Below, piece after piece: positions 42,412 through 52,525 of a stretch of 64,000 bases of DNA. Origin of the DNA: Flectonema sp. DT1601 (Eukaryota; Euglenozoa; Diplonemea; Diplonemida; Diplonemidae); contig OZ025780.1 in the NCBI GenBank assembly GCA_964019425.1, forward strand, positions 700,001-764,000, read 5' to 3'. The notes under the pieces are model-generated. The model worked only from the letters and a program-made list of their open reading frames with translations. It did no database searches and had not been told where the DNA came from. Each line of letters opens with the position of its first letter. Position 1 is the first letter of the stretch. Position numbers and translations under genes: made by a program.

Positions 42412-42597
42412 CAAGGTGTGTTGCTGTCCATCTCTCATCTTCTCTGCTTTTTTACTTGGCGTTTATTTAACGCTGATGGAAAAATAGCTTTCCGTTTTTC
42501 GTGTTTTTTTTTTTTGGTTGTTATTTTTTGGTTGTTATTTTTTTTTTTTTTAATCAAGTAGGTCATTTTAAGAAAAAAAAAAAAAAAAAAAAAAAAA

Positions 42598-43505
42598 ATG
42601 CCTCCAATTGGATTAAAAAATATCGTAATTGGAGGATTAATCATAGTAGGTCTATTAGCAGTGCATTATAGTCTGAAGAATCCGAAATCTGCTTGGTATG
42701 TTTTAACAAATCTTTTTTTTTTTTTTTTTGCATTCTCGGTTTTTAAGTCGGGTTCACGGGTTTTCGTGACACAAACAAAAAAAAAAACATCAACAGTATT
42801 ATATTACTGTTTTCTGTATAGTTTTAAGATAAAGCAAATTATTTTTGTTTTTTTTATAATAAATAAAAAAAAAAGACATCCAACCACACACCCCACAGCG
42901 TGCATATCTTAAACCTTTCAATGGATAAAGAAGAACGAGACAAGACTGTCGCAAAGTTAAACAGCGAAATTAATAACTTAGAAGATCAACTGAACGCTGC
43001 AAACAGAGAAAAAGTCACAAAATATGCCAAAGCATTGCAAGAGAAAACTGCAGAACTGGAGAGAACCGAAGCAGCAAGACTCGATGCACTGCAACAGCTG
43101 GCCGATTTAAAAGCCAATAATTTAAAAATAGGGGACGTCATAACAATGGAAAAGGATGGTAAAGAGATAAAAGGAACAGTCAAAGATCGTCCTCTATGCG
43201 TTTTATTCGAAGGAAGCAATGACACGGAATGCCTATACAGCAGTATTGTACCACCACAACAATCATCTCATAAACAGCAGAATGTCAATCAAGCGCTTGC
43301 TATAAGGTCAACAGAAACTGCTGTCCATCGTCTTAGTGCTAGGCTTCCACAGTCACCAACACCAGGGGATATCATAACTGTGTCTACCTCTAATAATAAG
43401 GCTATGGATACATCGATAACTCGAACTAATGGTGTTGTCGTAAACATAAATGGTGTTGAAGAATGTATTTTTCCGAAGAATAACACAAACCCAGCAGGTG
43501 CCTGA
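42598..43505 (+). CDS. Membrane-anchored coiled-coil protein, one intron
   Basis: Exons 42598-42695 and 42899-43505 encode 234 residues. The 203-nt intron (GTATGT...CCCCACAG, phase 2) is the longest placed here. Residues 8-24 form a hydrophobic anchor (IVIGGLIIVGLLAVHYSL). Residues about 41-90 are a coiled coil rich in Glu, Lys, Leu and Ala. Then comes a small domain (IGDVITMEKDGKEIKGTVKD ... VLFEGSNDTECLY). A second, similar block near the end (PGDIITVSTSNNKA ... TNGVVVNINGVEECIF) suggests an internal repeat of about 90 residues. Function unknown. The ATG directly follows a 26-base A-tract. Confidence 0.75.
42696..42898 (+). other. Spliceosomal intron, phase 2
   Basis: GTATGT donor, CCCCACAG acceptor, 203 nt. 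It joins TG|C (Cys) and the open frame on each side. Confidence 0.75.
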
Positions 43506-43838
43506 TATGATCTCACCGTTACACGATGGGTTGCTTAAAGAATTGTTGATTTTAATGTACGTTTTTACTGAACTTCTCCCAGAATAAAAAAAAAAAAAAA
43601 AAAAAAAAATAAGGATCCTTTAATTATTAAGAGTAGAAAAAAAAAAGAAAAAAAAAAAGTAAGTTTATTATAATTTAATAAATGAAAGCGATAGATTTAA
43701 GGCTATAAACCAACTTTCTTTGAAACAGGTATATATTTGTTAATTACTGATTTTATTGTAGTCAATTTCTGTGTTATCATTTTTTTCTTTTTTCTTTTTT
43801 TTCAAATCACAGAACCCAGTCAACAAAACAAAACCTGC
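43506..43838. other. Intergenic, no gene seen
   Basis: A-rich tract near 43590-43610. A CAAATCACAG acceptor at 43803-43812 precedes the next start. Confidence 0.5.
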
Positions 43839-44249
43839 ATGATGAAGGTCTGCGCTAATCAGTTTGTTAAGGGCCACAATAACAATAGGCATTTGTCACC
43901 CGAAGAGATGGAAAATAATATTGGTGGTCTTCCGGTGACAGACAACAGGCTTAAAGAACTATTCAACTCCTTTGATGTAGATAACACAGGGTTCCTTGAG
44001 AAAGATGAAGTCAAACAAGTCTATAAAGAATTTGACAATTACGGAGTTGAATATACCGACAGAGAGATAGAAGCACAGATATCAAAATATGCGATCAGAG
44101 AGTATGTTGAAGTGTTTTCTTTACTATACAGTAACCAGTTGTATTCAAAAACAAAAAACTTTGAAAAAAAAAAAAAAAATCAAAACAGCGATGGAAAGGT
44201 CGACTACGATGAATTCTGTTGCATTGTTCTTTCTATTGCACAGCGGTGA
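43839..44249 (+). CDS. Small EF-hand protein, one intron
   Basis: Exons 43839-44101 and 44189-44249 encode 107 residues. The intron is 87 nt, phase 2, GTATGT...AAACAG. One canonical EF-hand loop is visible, DVDNTGFLEKDE (about 46-57), with ligands at positions 1, 3, 5 and 12. The spliced C-terminus gives a second loop-like stretch (AIRDDGKVDYDE) whose first positions are not acidic, so it probably does not bind calcium. It is probably a calcium sensor; partner unknown. A second in-frame ATG immediately follows the first. Confidence 0.78.
   Translation: MMKVCANQFVKGHNNNRHLSPEEMENNIGGLPVTDNRLKELFNSFDVDNTGFLEKDEVKQVYKEFDNYGVEYTDREIEAQISKYAIREYVEVFSLLYSNQLYSKTKNFEKKKKNQNSDGKVDYDEFCCIVLSIAQR
44102..44188 (+). 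other. Spliceosomal intron, phase 2
   Basis: GTATGT...AAAACAG, 87 nt, joining GA|C (Asp) into DGKVDYDEF. Confidence 0.8.
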
Positions 44250-45053
44250 TAGTCGTGAGAGGTGAAGGGTGTACTACTCTCGGATTTTTGTGTAAAAAAA
44301 AAAAAAAAGAAAATTGGAAAATTCCCCCCTCTTTTTTTTCTTTCTTTCCATGGTATCCTTCTTTGTTACCTTATCGACAACTGCTTCCAAATTAATATAG
44401 AGAGGGTTAGCGTTCTGAGGATCCCAATAGCCTGCAAAGGGCTATAAATGTTCTCTTCATAGTCAGTAAAAAGTAATGCCTTTGTTATTTCAGAGCTTTG
44501 CTTTGTACTTTTAAAATAAAATTAATTATATGGATCATGGTTGTAGCGCCCCTCCGATAAATTAGCAGCTCTTTATCACTTTGATAGGTGCAATGCTCTT
44601 TTAACGTCACACTGCTCTCTGGATTTGAGCTCATGGTCTCTACAGCTATGGTATTAATGATTGTCCCGTCCTTCCCTCTCGGTACTTTTTTTTTTTGTTT
44701 TTTAAAGCAGGTGGTAATTGTTTCTCTTCCCCTCCATCACTTCACGGAAGCATTCTTGCTTAACGTGGAGTTGTTTTTTTTTTTTTTTTTTGTAACTTCC
44801 GAACAGTTGAGGAAGATACAGAGATAGCTGTTCGCGCTGTTCTATAGCAGAGCTACTTACTAACTTACACACTCATTCTAATTGAGAACATCAAAAGTCG
44901 CATAGCTCTCTCTCTCTCTCTCTCTCTCTCTTCTATTCCCGTCCAAACCACATTCCCATTCACACGATTGTTATTATTATTATAAGTAATTTAATGTGAT
45001 GATGATGTGTTTTGGTAAGTCATTAAATCTATTGTTAGAAGTTAACCATCAAT
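44250..45053. other. Intergenic with CT microsatellite
   Basis: No gene. A (CT)n run of about 25 bases lies at 44907-44932, about 120 bases upstream of the TRM13 start; it may serve as a polypyrimidine tract. Confidence 0.55.
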
Positions 45054-46301
45054 ATGAGTGACGTGAATGATGATACCAAGCCAGTTATTAAACGACGAAG
45101 AACAGCAGAAGAGAAAGCCAAGGCAAAGGAACATCCTGCAGTGAATCCAAATGAAAAATTATGTGATGTTTGGTTACCAAGAAAGAGACGGTTTTGTGGA
45201 TTTGGAAAACTTAGTGAAAAGTATTGTGGTCATCATGGATCGGAGCGAGTGCCGTGTACGATAAATCCAAAACATAGCGTGAAAAAATCTGATTTGAATA
45301 GTCACATAAAAATTTGCAGTGATAGACACATGTTACCTCCAACTGAACAATCATACTACAAAAAAGAAATAAATAAAGGAACCCAACCAGAGTCTTCTAC
45401 TCCACTTGACAACGACCAACAAGAAAAACTCTTACGAGAAGTTGTTCAAATTGTTGAAAATTACAATCTAACAGAAACCATTCTCACTGATATCCTTCCA
45501 TGGCCACCACAGTCTACAGTGCAGGGACCTTCAAAATCAAAATCTGTAAAACACGAATCTCAGATAGAATCATTGTTAGGTCATATGCATAAACGAGGTG
45601 TCCTTCCGTCTAATGATGTTTTTATAGGAAAAGGATCCACGACTGATGAGTCGAAAATATCTGAAAAATTAGAAGCAAAAAATCTTCCCTACGACTACAT
45701 AGAATTTGGAGCAGGTAAAGGAACTCTTGCATGTGGAGTTGCGAGAGTGTTGTACGGAGACTATGATGGAGAGCCTGGTGATGGTCATCGGGTTTATCTG
45801 ATCGATAAAAGTAATTTTAGAAGGAAATCACTTCATCCTTCATTCAGCAGACTTCAAGTAGACCTTCAGGACTTTAGTATATCTGGCATCGACAGTGTGA
45901 AACCAGTAGTAGGATTCTCAAAACATTTATGTGGAGTTGCTACCGACTACACTATTCAATCATACTTACAAAGTCCTAGTAACGTACATTCATTATTCGT
46001 GGCTCTCTGTTGCCATCACCGTTGTGAATATAATTCTTATTGTAATCACGATTTCTTATCGAGTATTGGAGTAGATTCGTCAGATAAATTTACATCTCTG
46101 AAAAAGATAACTTCCTGGACGGTTGATGGTAACACAGAATCTGACCAACAACATAAAAAACTTTTAGGAAGAAAAGCAAAACGGATACTTGATTTTGGAA
46201 GAATTCTCAAGTTAAGAGATGCCGGCTATAAAGTATCCCTAACGACATTTATTGACGAAGAGACGACACCTGAGAATTGTTTAATGGTTGCGACAAAGTA
46301 A
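45054..46301 (+). CDS. TRM13: tRNA:m4X methyltransferase TRM13
   Basis: A 415-residue protein with all three TRM13 parts. The first is an N-terminal Cys/His cluster (C37, C48, C58, H60 or H61). The second is a U11-48K-type CHHC zinc finger with spacing C68-x5-H74-x9-H84-x3-C88. The third is a methyltransferase domain with the SAM-binding motif YIEFGAGKGTLACGVARVL (about 215-233), followed by GFSKHLCGVATDY and ALCCHHRCEYNSYCNHDFL. TRM13 2'-O-methylates position 4 in the acceptor stem of tRNA-Gly, -Pro and -His. Family length (about 420) agrees. Confidence 0.94.
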   Translation: MSDVNDDTKPVIKRRRTAEEKAKAKEHPAVNPNEKLCDVWLPRKRRFCGFGKLSEKYCGHHGSERVPCTINPKHSVKKSDLNSHIKICSDRHMLPPTEQSYYKKEINKGTQPESSTPLDNDQQEKLLREVVQIVENYNLTETILTDILPWPPQSTVQGPSKSKSVKHESQIESLLGHMHKRGVLPSNDVFIGKGSTTDESKISEKLEAKNLPYDYIEFGAGKGTLACGVARVLYGDYDGEPGDGHRVYLIDKSNFRRKSLHPSFSRLQVDLQDFSISGIDSVKPVVGFSKHLCGVATDYTIQSYLQSPSNVHSLFVALCCHHRCEYNSYCNHDFLSSIGVDSSDKFTSLKKITSWTVDGNTESDQQHKKLLGRKAKRILDFGRILKLRDAGYKVSLTTFIDEETTPENCLMVATK

Positions 46302-46418
46302 TTAGGTTTCAGCAGATCTTTTTAAGTAAACAAAAAAGAGTTATTAGTTTAAGATTTCTTCTTTTTTTTAAATATTAATATTTCCACACAGGTCTAACCA
46401 AACCTAACCTAAGCTGAA

Positions 46419-47285
46419 ATGACAGCATCACAATCAATAGAATACTACGAGAGGGTGAGAGCTCCTGTTCTATTCGAAACAATGGCAGCAGAGCTTCTTC
46501 GACGCAAACCCGAAGCAGAACAAGTCATCCCGACACTGCTGGAGCTTCTTAAAAGAAGAATGAATGACGAAGAAGACATCGGAAGCAAAGAAGACGAAGA
46601 AATATACAACGGGCTACACGACAAGTTAGGACTCAGCGGAACTACATTCCAATCAGTACTGTCAAAGTTAGGGCTAGACGAAGATTCTGCAGAAGTTTTT
46701 ATACCATCACTGAAACCAGATGAGAACGGCCAAGTTACTAAGGAGTTGTGGAATAATTGGTTGATAAATATTCCATCTAAACAACGAGAGATAACAGTCA
46801 GTTGGTTAACTAAAAAGTCACAACAACAATCATCAAGTGATACGCGTACGGCAGACACGTCAAAAAGAATTGATTTGGTATTCGAAAATGTTGACGACAG
46901 AGTTAGTAAAGACGGGTCAGTTACGTTAGAAGAACTTCTTAACGTCCTTCAACAAGATAGATTATCAGCAAAGATTCTCTTTGCGGAATTAGATTGTAAC
47001 AGCAACGGTCGAATCTCAAAAACAGAATGGGATGAATATTTTAAAAGCATTGCGACCTCAAGAGGAAGTGATGCAGTCACATCTCGTCTTGAATGGTTGG
47101 AGTCTTGTTTGTTAGCTGATTGCGATGAGGGTGAGACAGCACACCTCGTGAATCGTTCAAAACACTTAAATAAAGAATTGCAAGATATATGCGATGCAAT
47201 AGCACCCAGCACTCCCCGCAGTACTACTAAGCGGAGAAGTCATCGATCATCGTCAGTTCGTTTCACAGATGAGGTTGATAAATAG
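46419..47285 (+). CDS. EF-hand protein, 288 residues
   Basis: A 288-residue, mostly helical acidic protein. One good EF-hand loop, DCNSNGRISKTE (about 195-206), lies in the family pattern FAELDCNSNGRISKTEWDEY. A weaker preceding pair member, NVDDRVSKDGSVTLEELL (about 153-170), has an irregular loop. The C-terminus is basic and Ser/Thr-rich (TKRRSHRSSSVRF), a likely phosphosite region. It probably senses calcium; the target is unknown. The acceptor CCACACAG at about 46384-46391 lies 27 bases before the ATG. Confidence 0.78.
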   Translation: MTASQSIEYYERVRAPVLFETMAAELLRRKPEAEQVIPTLLELLKRRMNDEEDIGSKEDEEIYNGLHDKLGLSGTTFQSVLSKLGLDEDSAEVFIPSLKPDENGQVTKELWNNWLINIPSKQREITVSWLTKKSQQQSSSDTRTADTSKRIDLVFENVDDRVSKDGSVTLEELLNVLQQDRLSAKILFAELDCNSNGRISKTEWDEYFKSIATSRGSDAVTSRLEWLESCLLADCDEGETAHLVNRSKHLNKELQDICDAIAPSTPRSTTKRRSHRSSSVRFTDEVDK

Positions 47286-48150
47286 CAACCTTTCCAGGAT
47301 GATATCCTTTAGGGTCTCTTACACTATCAATAAAAAAAGTGAATTAGGTTGTGGCTGTTGGCTGGTATTGGTTTTGTTGACTGAAGTGATTAGGATTTTT
47401 TTCAAAAAAAAAAAAAAAATTCCTCTACGTCCACTTACACGGAGGACAGTCTTATTGCGGTACTTTAGCTACAAAACAAAACATCGTGCGTCACTTACAC
47501 ATGGTGCGTTTTTTTTTTTTTTTTTTTTTTTTTGTTCTCTCTTTTTTTGAAAAATTATTTTTAATAACACTAGTGCGCACGAAGCCAAAAAAAAACCATC
47601 TTTTTTTTTTTTATTTTTTTTTTTATAATATTGTTTTTATGTCTATACCCTTTTTCGATTCGTTTCCTCGACTTATTTTTTTTTTTCTCGTAGGCGTGTG
47701 AACGCAGGAGTTGGTCAAATGACTTCACGCAAATTGTTTACTGAAAATATCAGATCTCGACAAAAGTTTAAAGAAATCTAGTACTGCTCAAGGAAGCTGT
47801 TACACGGCTCTTAGCAGCATGAGGACTAAGCGCGATTTTTCTGGTGATATCAGTTGACGTTGAACGAGCATTCTCTGTCCTGAAATTCCCAAAGACAAGT
47901 CTTCGTTCTCCACACCTACTGCCTTTCGGAGATACTGATCTGGGCGAGGGGTGACGACATGGAAGCTTTTGTACTGAGATCTGATATTTTCACAAATTTT
48001 TTTGTGTGGAATTATAATTTTTTCAAAAAAAAAAAAATATATAAAAATCATTTTTTAAGTATCCGTATTAACTTTATTATATCCCCCTCTTCCACTCTGA
48101 AGTTTTTTTTTTTTTTTTTTTTTTTTTTTGTATGGAAAAAAAAAAAAACC

Positions 48151-48181
<31 letters not shown>

Positions 48182-48402
48182 AATTCAGTGGTTGGTATAA
48201 AAGCTTAATAAGTTGTTAAGGTTGTGGAACAGATTTCATTTTTATGGGACAATTTTAACAGCTATGAGATACTTAAATCAATCACCTACCGCAGTAATTG
48301 AACGTCTACCCAACTGATACTGGAGCAGCAGATCATTTCTTAACTCTTGCTTTCGTTAAACTACTTTTGCTTCGCAGAGATTTATATTCACACACTTTTA
48401 AA
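47286..48402. other. Intergenic with a hAT transposase relic
   Basis: Poly-T and poly-A runs (about 47506-47533, 48105-48129 and 48150-48178). The only protein-like part is the hAT fragment at 47835-47954. A TTCGCAG acceptor at about 48371-48377 precedes the PDI-like gene. Confidence 0.55.
47835..47954 (+). mobile_element. hAT-family DNA transposon relic (C-terminal dimerisation region)
   Basis: The + strand reads IFLVISVDVERAFSVLK, then FPKTSLRSPHL. This is the hAT C-terminal dimerisation signature (consensus SvdvERaFS.lk..kt.lR). An in-frame TGA lies about six codons upstream, preceded by a weakly hAT-like leader (EAVTRLLAA). No catalytic domain or terminal inverted repeats are visible, so only a decayed stub of the transposase gene remains. 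Confidence 0.65.
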
Positions 48403-48978
48403 ATGATGTACCGTCTCGTTGCATTCGCCTCAATGGCTGCTGCTGTTTTCTCAGCACCTGTCACTCTGACAGCTGACAACTTTGAGGAACTAGTATTCAA
48501 CTCTGGTAAGAATGCTATTGTAAAGTTCTATGCTCCATGGTGTGGACATTGCAAGAAGATGGCACCAGCATGGGACCAGTTAGGAACAGAGTTTGAAGGA
48601 TCGAACGTTATTATCGGAGACGTTGACGCCACCATCCACGGTGACCTCGCCTCAAAGTACGGAGTCTCTGGATACCCAACTCTCAAGGTATTCACTCAGG
48701 AAAAGGGAACTGAACCAGAGGACTACAACGGAGGTCGTTCATACGATGACATTGACACCTATGTTAAGGAAAACCTTCTCGTAAAGTGTAAAATCGCCGA
48801 GCAGGACGGATGCACTGACAAAGAGAAGTCATACATCAAGAAGATGCAAGAAAAGGGTGCTGATAAAATCACCAAGGAATTAGCCAGACTTGAGGGAATG
48901 AAGGGATCCAGCATGAAGGCTGAACTCAAGCAGTGGTGGGCCCAGCGTCTTAACATCCTTCAGCAGCTTAAGGCATAA
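48403..48978 (+). CDS. Secretory thioredoxin/PDI-like protein
   Basis: A 191-residue protein with a signal peptide (1-17), one thioredoxin domain (about 18-125) with the active site FYAPWCGHCKKM (C47, C50) and the cis-Pro segment SGYPTLKVF, and a C-terminal helical part (about 130-191) with a Cys pair (C129 and C136) and KKMQEKGADKITKELARLEG, resembling the D domain of ERp29/ERp38-type PDIs. It catalyses disulfide formation in the ER. No KDEL-like ending, so retention is unexplained. Codon choice is more biased toward C-ending codons than in neighbours, suggesting high expression. Adjacent ATGs at 48403 and 48406 are both possible starts. Confidence 0.9.
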   Translation: MMYRLVAFASMAAAVFSAPVTLTADNFEELVFNSGKNAIVKFYAPWCGHCKKMAPAWDQLGTEFEGSNVIIGDVDATIHGDLASKYGVSGYPTLKVFTQEKGTEPEDYNGGRSYDDIDTYVKENLLVKCKIAEQDGCTDKEKSYIKKMQEKGADKITKELARLEGMKGSSMKAELKQWWAQRLNILQQLKA

Positions 48979-49649
48979 GCATCAAGTTGGATAAATTTAG
49001 TGTGTCGCCCTTCCCCTCCCTTGAAAAAAAGAAAAAATGGTTCTCAAGTAGTATATTTTTTTTTTTGAGATTTCTTGCTCACAACTACAACCCAAGGTGA
49101 AGGGAAAAAAAAAAAAAAAAAAAGGTAGCAAAACCATTCAGATAGAGCCTTATACTTCGTTGAACGCAGACAGAATCCTGTCGCAAGGGGGAGATAAGTT
49201 ATGACTATAAGAGATGTCTGCTTTTAACCTGAATAGCTTATTAGCTTATTTCCGACTACGTCGGTACAAAAAAAAAAAAAAAAAAAAATACTTGAGGGAA
49301 AAAACAAAACGAAGAACACAAAAAAAAAAAAAAACGAGAACAAAAAAAAGAGAACTCCCCCTTACTTTGTGCGCATATTTATTCCTCGCTCCCGACGGCA
49401 TGGAATATGGTTAGTCGTCGTGTTCGCAGTATTACCTCGTTGTTCTGTAGTACGTACTCAGTACTTTACTCTTATTTAATACTTATTTAATACCCAGGAT
49501 TATCGATACAACAAATACTAAACAGTAAGAACCATTACTTATATTAATTCATTGATTGGTATTGTTTTGTTTGTTATATTTCTTTTTATCAGAGAGAGAG
49601 TGTAGGGGCGGGATAGCAGCGGGGGGGTTCCTCCCCGCAAACATAAAAC
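48979..49649. other. Intergenic with repeat copy E
   Basis: Contains the complete ATTCAGATT element at 49134-49264 followed by an A-tract of about 20. No gene. A purine run and G run (about 49592-49628) precede the next ATG. Confidence 0.55.
49134..49264 (+). repeat. ATTCAGATT element, copy E (complete, A-tailed)
   Basis: CCATTCAGATAGAGCC, TTCGTTGAACGCAGACAGAA, TCCTGTCGCA, ACTATAAGAGATG, AACCTGAATAG, then CCGACTACGTCGG and about 20 A. Internal GACAG/CTGTC can pair. Confidence 0.75.
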
Positions 49650-51296
49650 ATGCCATTTGAATTCTGTCCTGGTCAGTCCCTTGCTCCTTACCGTGATGCA
49701 GTGATACTGTTTGGGGGTGTTACACGGAGTGGTGCTTATACCAATAGTGTTCATCAGGTTTCTGTGGCGGGAGCGGAACATTCTGAGGTGCTACCAACAG
49801 GAGAGATACTAACAGAAGGAGACATGCCATTCGGAAGAGCATATCACAGCTCCAACATGGTTGGAAATGATATGTTGGTCCTTGGAGGGATTTTGGAAGA
49901 CTCTAAGCGTGAATATGATACTAATCACTTACCGATCTTATCTCTGGCAATGCCAGGAAAATGGAAAAAACAACGAGTCACAGGTTCAATTCCCCCTCAA
50001 ACAAAATTTCACAGCAGCGCTGCATATGGCAGTCAGATATTTCAAATTGGAGGTACGATAGTAAAAACATCATCGGAAAGTCAAGCAGGACTATACCAAC
50101 TTGATACCTCAACATTTATATGGAGAGAGGTAGAAGCATTACTAACTGTTCCAAGAGACCTTCGATTATTTATCTGTGTCTCAAAAATATTTGGCTTAGT
50201 TATTCTATCAACAAAGACTATTGTAGCATACGACGCCGCGACAAAGAAATTAACACCGATAGAGGTGGGTGATGGTCTTAAAAATAAGAATATAGTTTCA
50301 ATGGCTGAAACAACTTCTGGTGTTAGGATCGTCTGTTCAAGTCCCGCGGAGGTATTAAATATTTCAGTTCGAAGAGATAAACCCAACGTGATGTTAGTAA
50401 AGCTTGATGGAGAGATGTCAATCAACTCAAAATCATCATTTTGCAGTACTCCATCAGCTGATATTCTCATCAATTACTCAAAGTCTGAACTGTATACAAT
50501 TCACTACAGTAGTGAAGGTGGATCTGTTATCCGGCATGTGATCGAAACTGAGAGAGAAGGAAGTCCCACATCACAACATGATGAAACATCAACCCAACAA
50601 CCACACAGCGAGAGAAGTAATTTATCTTTTGGTCGTCAATTCGATGTTAAAAAAACTTCTTTTTATAATACTTTTAAATTCAATACTCCTCCAACACCAG
50701 TAGTGCCATTATCAGAGTCGAAACCTGCTATATTAATAAGCCCACGTCCACCCTCTATGTCCAGACCTCCTCCTATACCACACACTCCAGTTAGCAGTGA
50801 GCCTACTGGTCTTAGCAGCGCGTTCATTCAAACGACATCAGCTTCTTCAAGTAAAAGTATTTTATATGGTAGTAGTGGTGTGGTTGGTAATTATAACCTG
50901 TCGTCGGTAGCTCAGAGTGATGAGCGATGGCAACCAGTATCGAATCTGTTTGAAGTCAATAAGGGGTCTGCTATAAAGCTAAAAACGTCAGATCTGTTTG
51001 CAAGTATTAAAGGAGAGTCTGGTAGGGTAACTTCGATAGGTCCTAGTGCGTTATCGAGTAGTAACGGGAGAACTAGATTTCGTAGCCCGTGGCCGAATCA
51101 TCCTCGTCGGACACTATCAGCTCCTCGTGTCGTGATGAGAGAATCACTTCCAGTTCCTGTGTTGAATCATGCAAGACATTGTCGGGCGATATCACCACCA
51201 CCGCCAACTGCAGCAGCAGAGCTTTTTCGACCCCTTCCACGGGTCGATTGCGATCCACGATCGCTTGCATTATCAATGCAGGGACTATTCTTCTGA
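49650..51296 (+). CDS. Kelch-like beta-propeller protein with disordered tail
   Basis: A 548-residue protein. Residues 1-300 contain Kelch/galactose-oxidase-type repeats: VILFGGVTRSGAYTNSVHQV, MPFGRAYHSSNMVGNDMLVL followed by GG, FHSSAAYGSQIFQIGG and VPRDLRLFICVSKIFGLVIL. Motif GG, R..H, and W/Y spacing recur about every 50 residues. Residues about 310-548 are Ser/Pro/Arg-rich (PRPPSMSRPPPIPHTP) and probably disordered. Kelch propellers bind protein partners; the role here is unknown. The ATG at 49650 puts the first propeller strand at the N-terminus. Confidence 0.75.
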   Translation: MPFEFCPGQSLAPYRDAVILFGGVTRSGAYTNSVHQVSVAGAEHSEVLPTGEILTEGDMPFGRAYHSSNMVGNDMLVLGGILEDSKREYDTNHLPILSLAMPGKWKKQRVTGSIPPQTKFHSSAAYGSQIFQIGGTIVKTSSESQAGLYQLDTSTFIWREVEALLTVPRDLRLFICVSKIFGLVILSTKTIVAYDAATKKLTPIEVGDGLKNKNIVSMAETTSGVRIVCSSPAEVLNISVRRDKPNVMLVKLDGEMSINSKSSFCSTPSADILINYSKSELYTIHYSSEGGSVIRHVIETEREGSPTSQHDETSTQQPHSERSNLSFGRQFDVKKTSFYNTFKFNTPPTPVVPLSESKPAILISPRPPSMSRPPPIPHTPVSSEPTGLSSAFIQTTSASSSKSILYGSSGVVGNYNLSSVAQSDERWQPVSNLFEVNKGSAIKLKTSDLFASIKGESGRVTSIGPSALSSSNGRTRFRSPWPNHPRRTLSAPRVVMRESLPVPVLNHARHCRAISPPPPTAAAELFRPLPRVDCDPRSLALSMQGLFF

Positions 51297-51532
51297 ACTA
51301 TGAAGTTGTTGCTTTAATTAGAAGTTTTTTTTTTTTTTTCCCCCTTTTTATCCAAATACATCCTCACCACCACCCACCTGTAGTCTTACTTTATGTAGTT
51401 GTCTTTTTTGTTTCTACTAAAAAAAAATGAATAAAAATATGGTATTGTTTGCAAAATTTTCATTATTTGATTACCTCCCCTCACAGCCTAACAAACAGGC
51501 AATCTGATTAACACGGCCAGTTGAATGTTTTG
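51297..51532. other. Short spacer
   Basis: T-rich and A-rich. AACAAACAG at 51490-51498 and CTCACAG at 51481-51486 are possible acceptors for the next gene. Confidence 0.45.
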
Positions 51533-52525
51533 ATGGAATCAACTCTCAGTAAGAAGAGAACACCAGTTACCAAAGAAGAGTGTGAAGAAGCTATTAAGAG
51601 ATTGTCTAAGGGAGGATTGTTGGTATCTTTAGGTCATTTTGAACAATGTATATTGTCATTACATCCCAGTGTGAGAGAGTTTGAGAGTTGCACTCCTTAT
51701 TTATTGAATAGAGCTTTTGTTGAAGCTGACAGTGTTGGGAAAGGACATCTGACAGCACAGCAACTGCATACTGCAGCTACTAGTGGTTCGCATGTGTTAA
51801 TCTGGAGGCACATGGTTAGACTTGGATTGACTTCAAGACAACTACCACCACCACTCCTACCACCAGCTGGTTCACCACGCTTGCGAAAACGCGCTCCAAG
51901 ACGGTACTGCGAAGACACAAGAAGCCCAGGATTGTGTTTACCTCAAAGTGATGTCAAACCCATTTGTGATGTCAGCGATCTCGCTCATGATTTCCCATCA
52001 ATGAACCTCAACATTACAAAGTCTGACTGTGATGATAAAGTTACTAATAGGCAACTGCTTCCTGCCTTGACAAAGAAGACTGTTCTCAAGTCATTTAAAC
52101 CAAAAGTACCTCATCAATGGGCAGTCGCTGCTCCTCGAAGTCACTTAAAGAAGGATCGTGACAGAAACTGTAAAAAGAAATCTGTTTCTATAATCGCTGA
52201 GGTCAGTCCTAAACGACAACCGTTTAGCAATCGAAAGTGTGATGAGGATATCCTGACGACTAGAACGAGAGCAGCACGCTCACGGATGGGATCAGTTTAT
52301 CGATTTCAGTCAAATCCTCACTTCCGACCTCCTCTGAAACCACAGTCACAATCACAATTCCTTTCTCAGTTCAATCCTGGAAAACACACGAAATTCGATA
52401 CTACGAAAGCAACCAGCTCCCACAATAAAAATGAGAATATTTCTATTCTATCTTCAACACGAAAGGAAATGCAACCGCTGTACAGTTCTCTAGAGCACAG
52501 CTCAGTGGTTGCTAATCCTCTTTAG
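51533..52525 (+). CDS. Basic protein with one EF-hand-like region
   Basis: A 330-residue protein starting at the first real ATG (earlier in-frame codons begin with TTG). Residues about 10-105 are helical and contain one EF-hand-like stretch, AFVEADSVGKGHLTAQQL (about 66-83), whose loop DSVGKGHLTAQQ lacks the final acidic residue. The rest is strongly basic, Pro- and Ser-rich and probably disordered, with short charged clusters (KKDRDRNCKKK). No family recognised. Neighbouring genes at 43839 and 46419 also encode EF-hand proteins. Confidence 0.7.
   Translation: MESTLSKKRTPVTKEECEEAIKRLSKGGLLVSLGHFEQCILSLHPSVREFESCTPYLLNRAFVEADSVGKGHLTAQQLHTAATSGSHVLIWRHMVRLGLTSRQLPPPLLPPAGSPRLRKRAPRRYCEDTRSPGLCLPQSDVKPICDVSDLAHDFPSMNLNITKSDCDDKVTNRQLLPALTKKTVLKSFKPKVPHQWAVAAPRSHLKKDRDRNCKKKSVSIIAEVSPKRQPFSNRKCDEDILTTRTRAARSRMGSVYRFQSNPHFRPPLKPQSQSQFLSQFNPGKHTKFDTTKATSSHNKNENISILSSTRKEMQPLYSSLEHSSVVANPL

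Noticed and set aside
42900-43505. Independent gene starting at the GTG/CAT of exon 2
   Set aside because: A clean GTATGT...ACAG intron joins it in frame to the anchored first exon at 42598.
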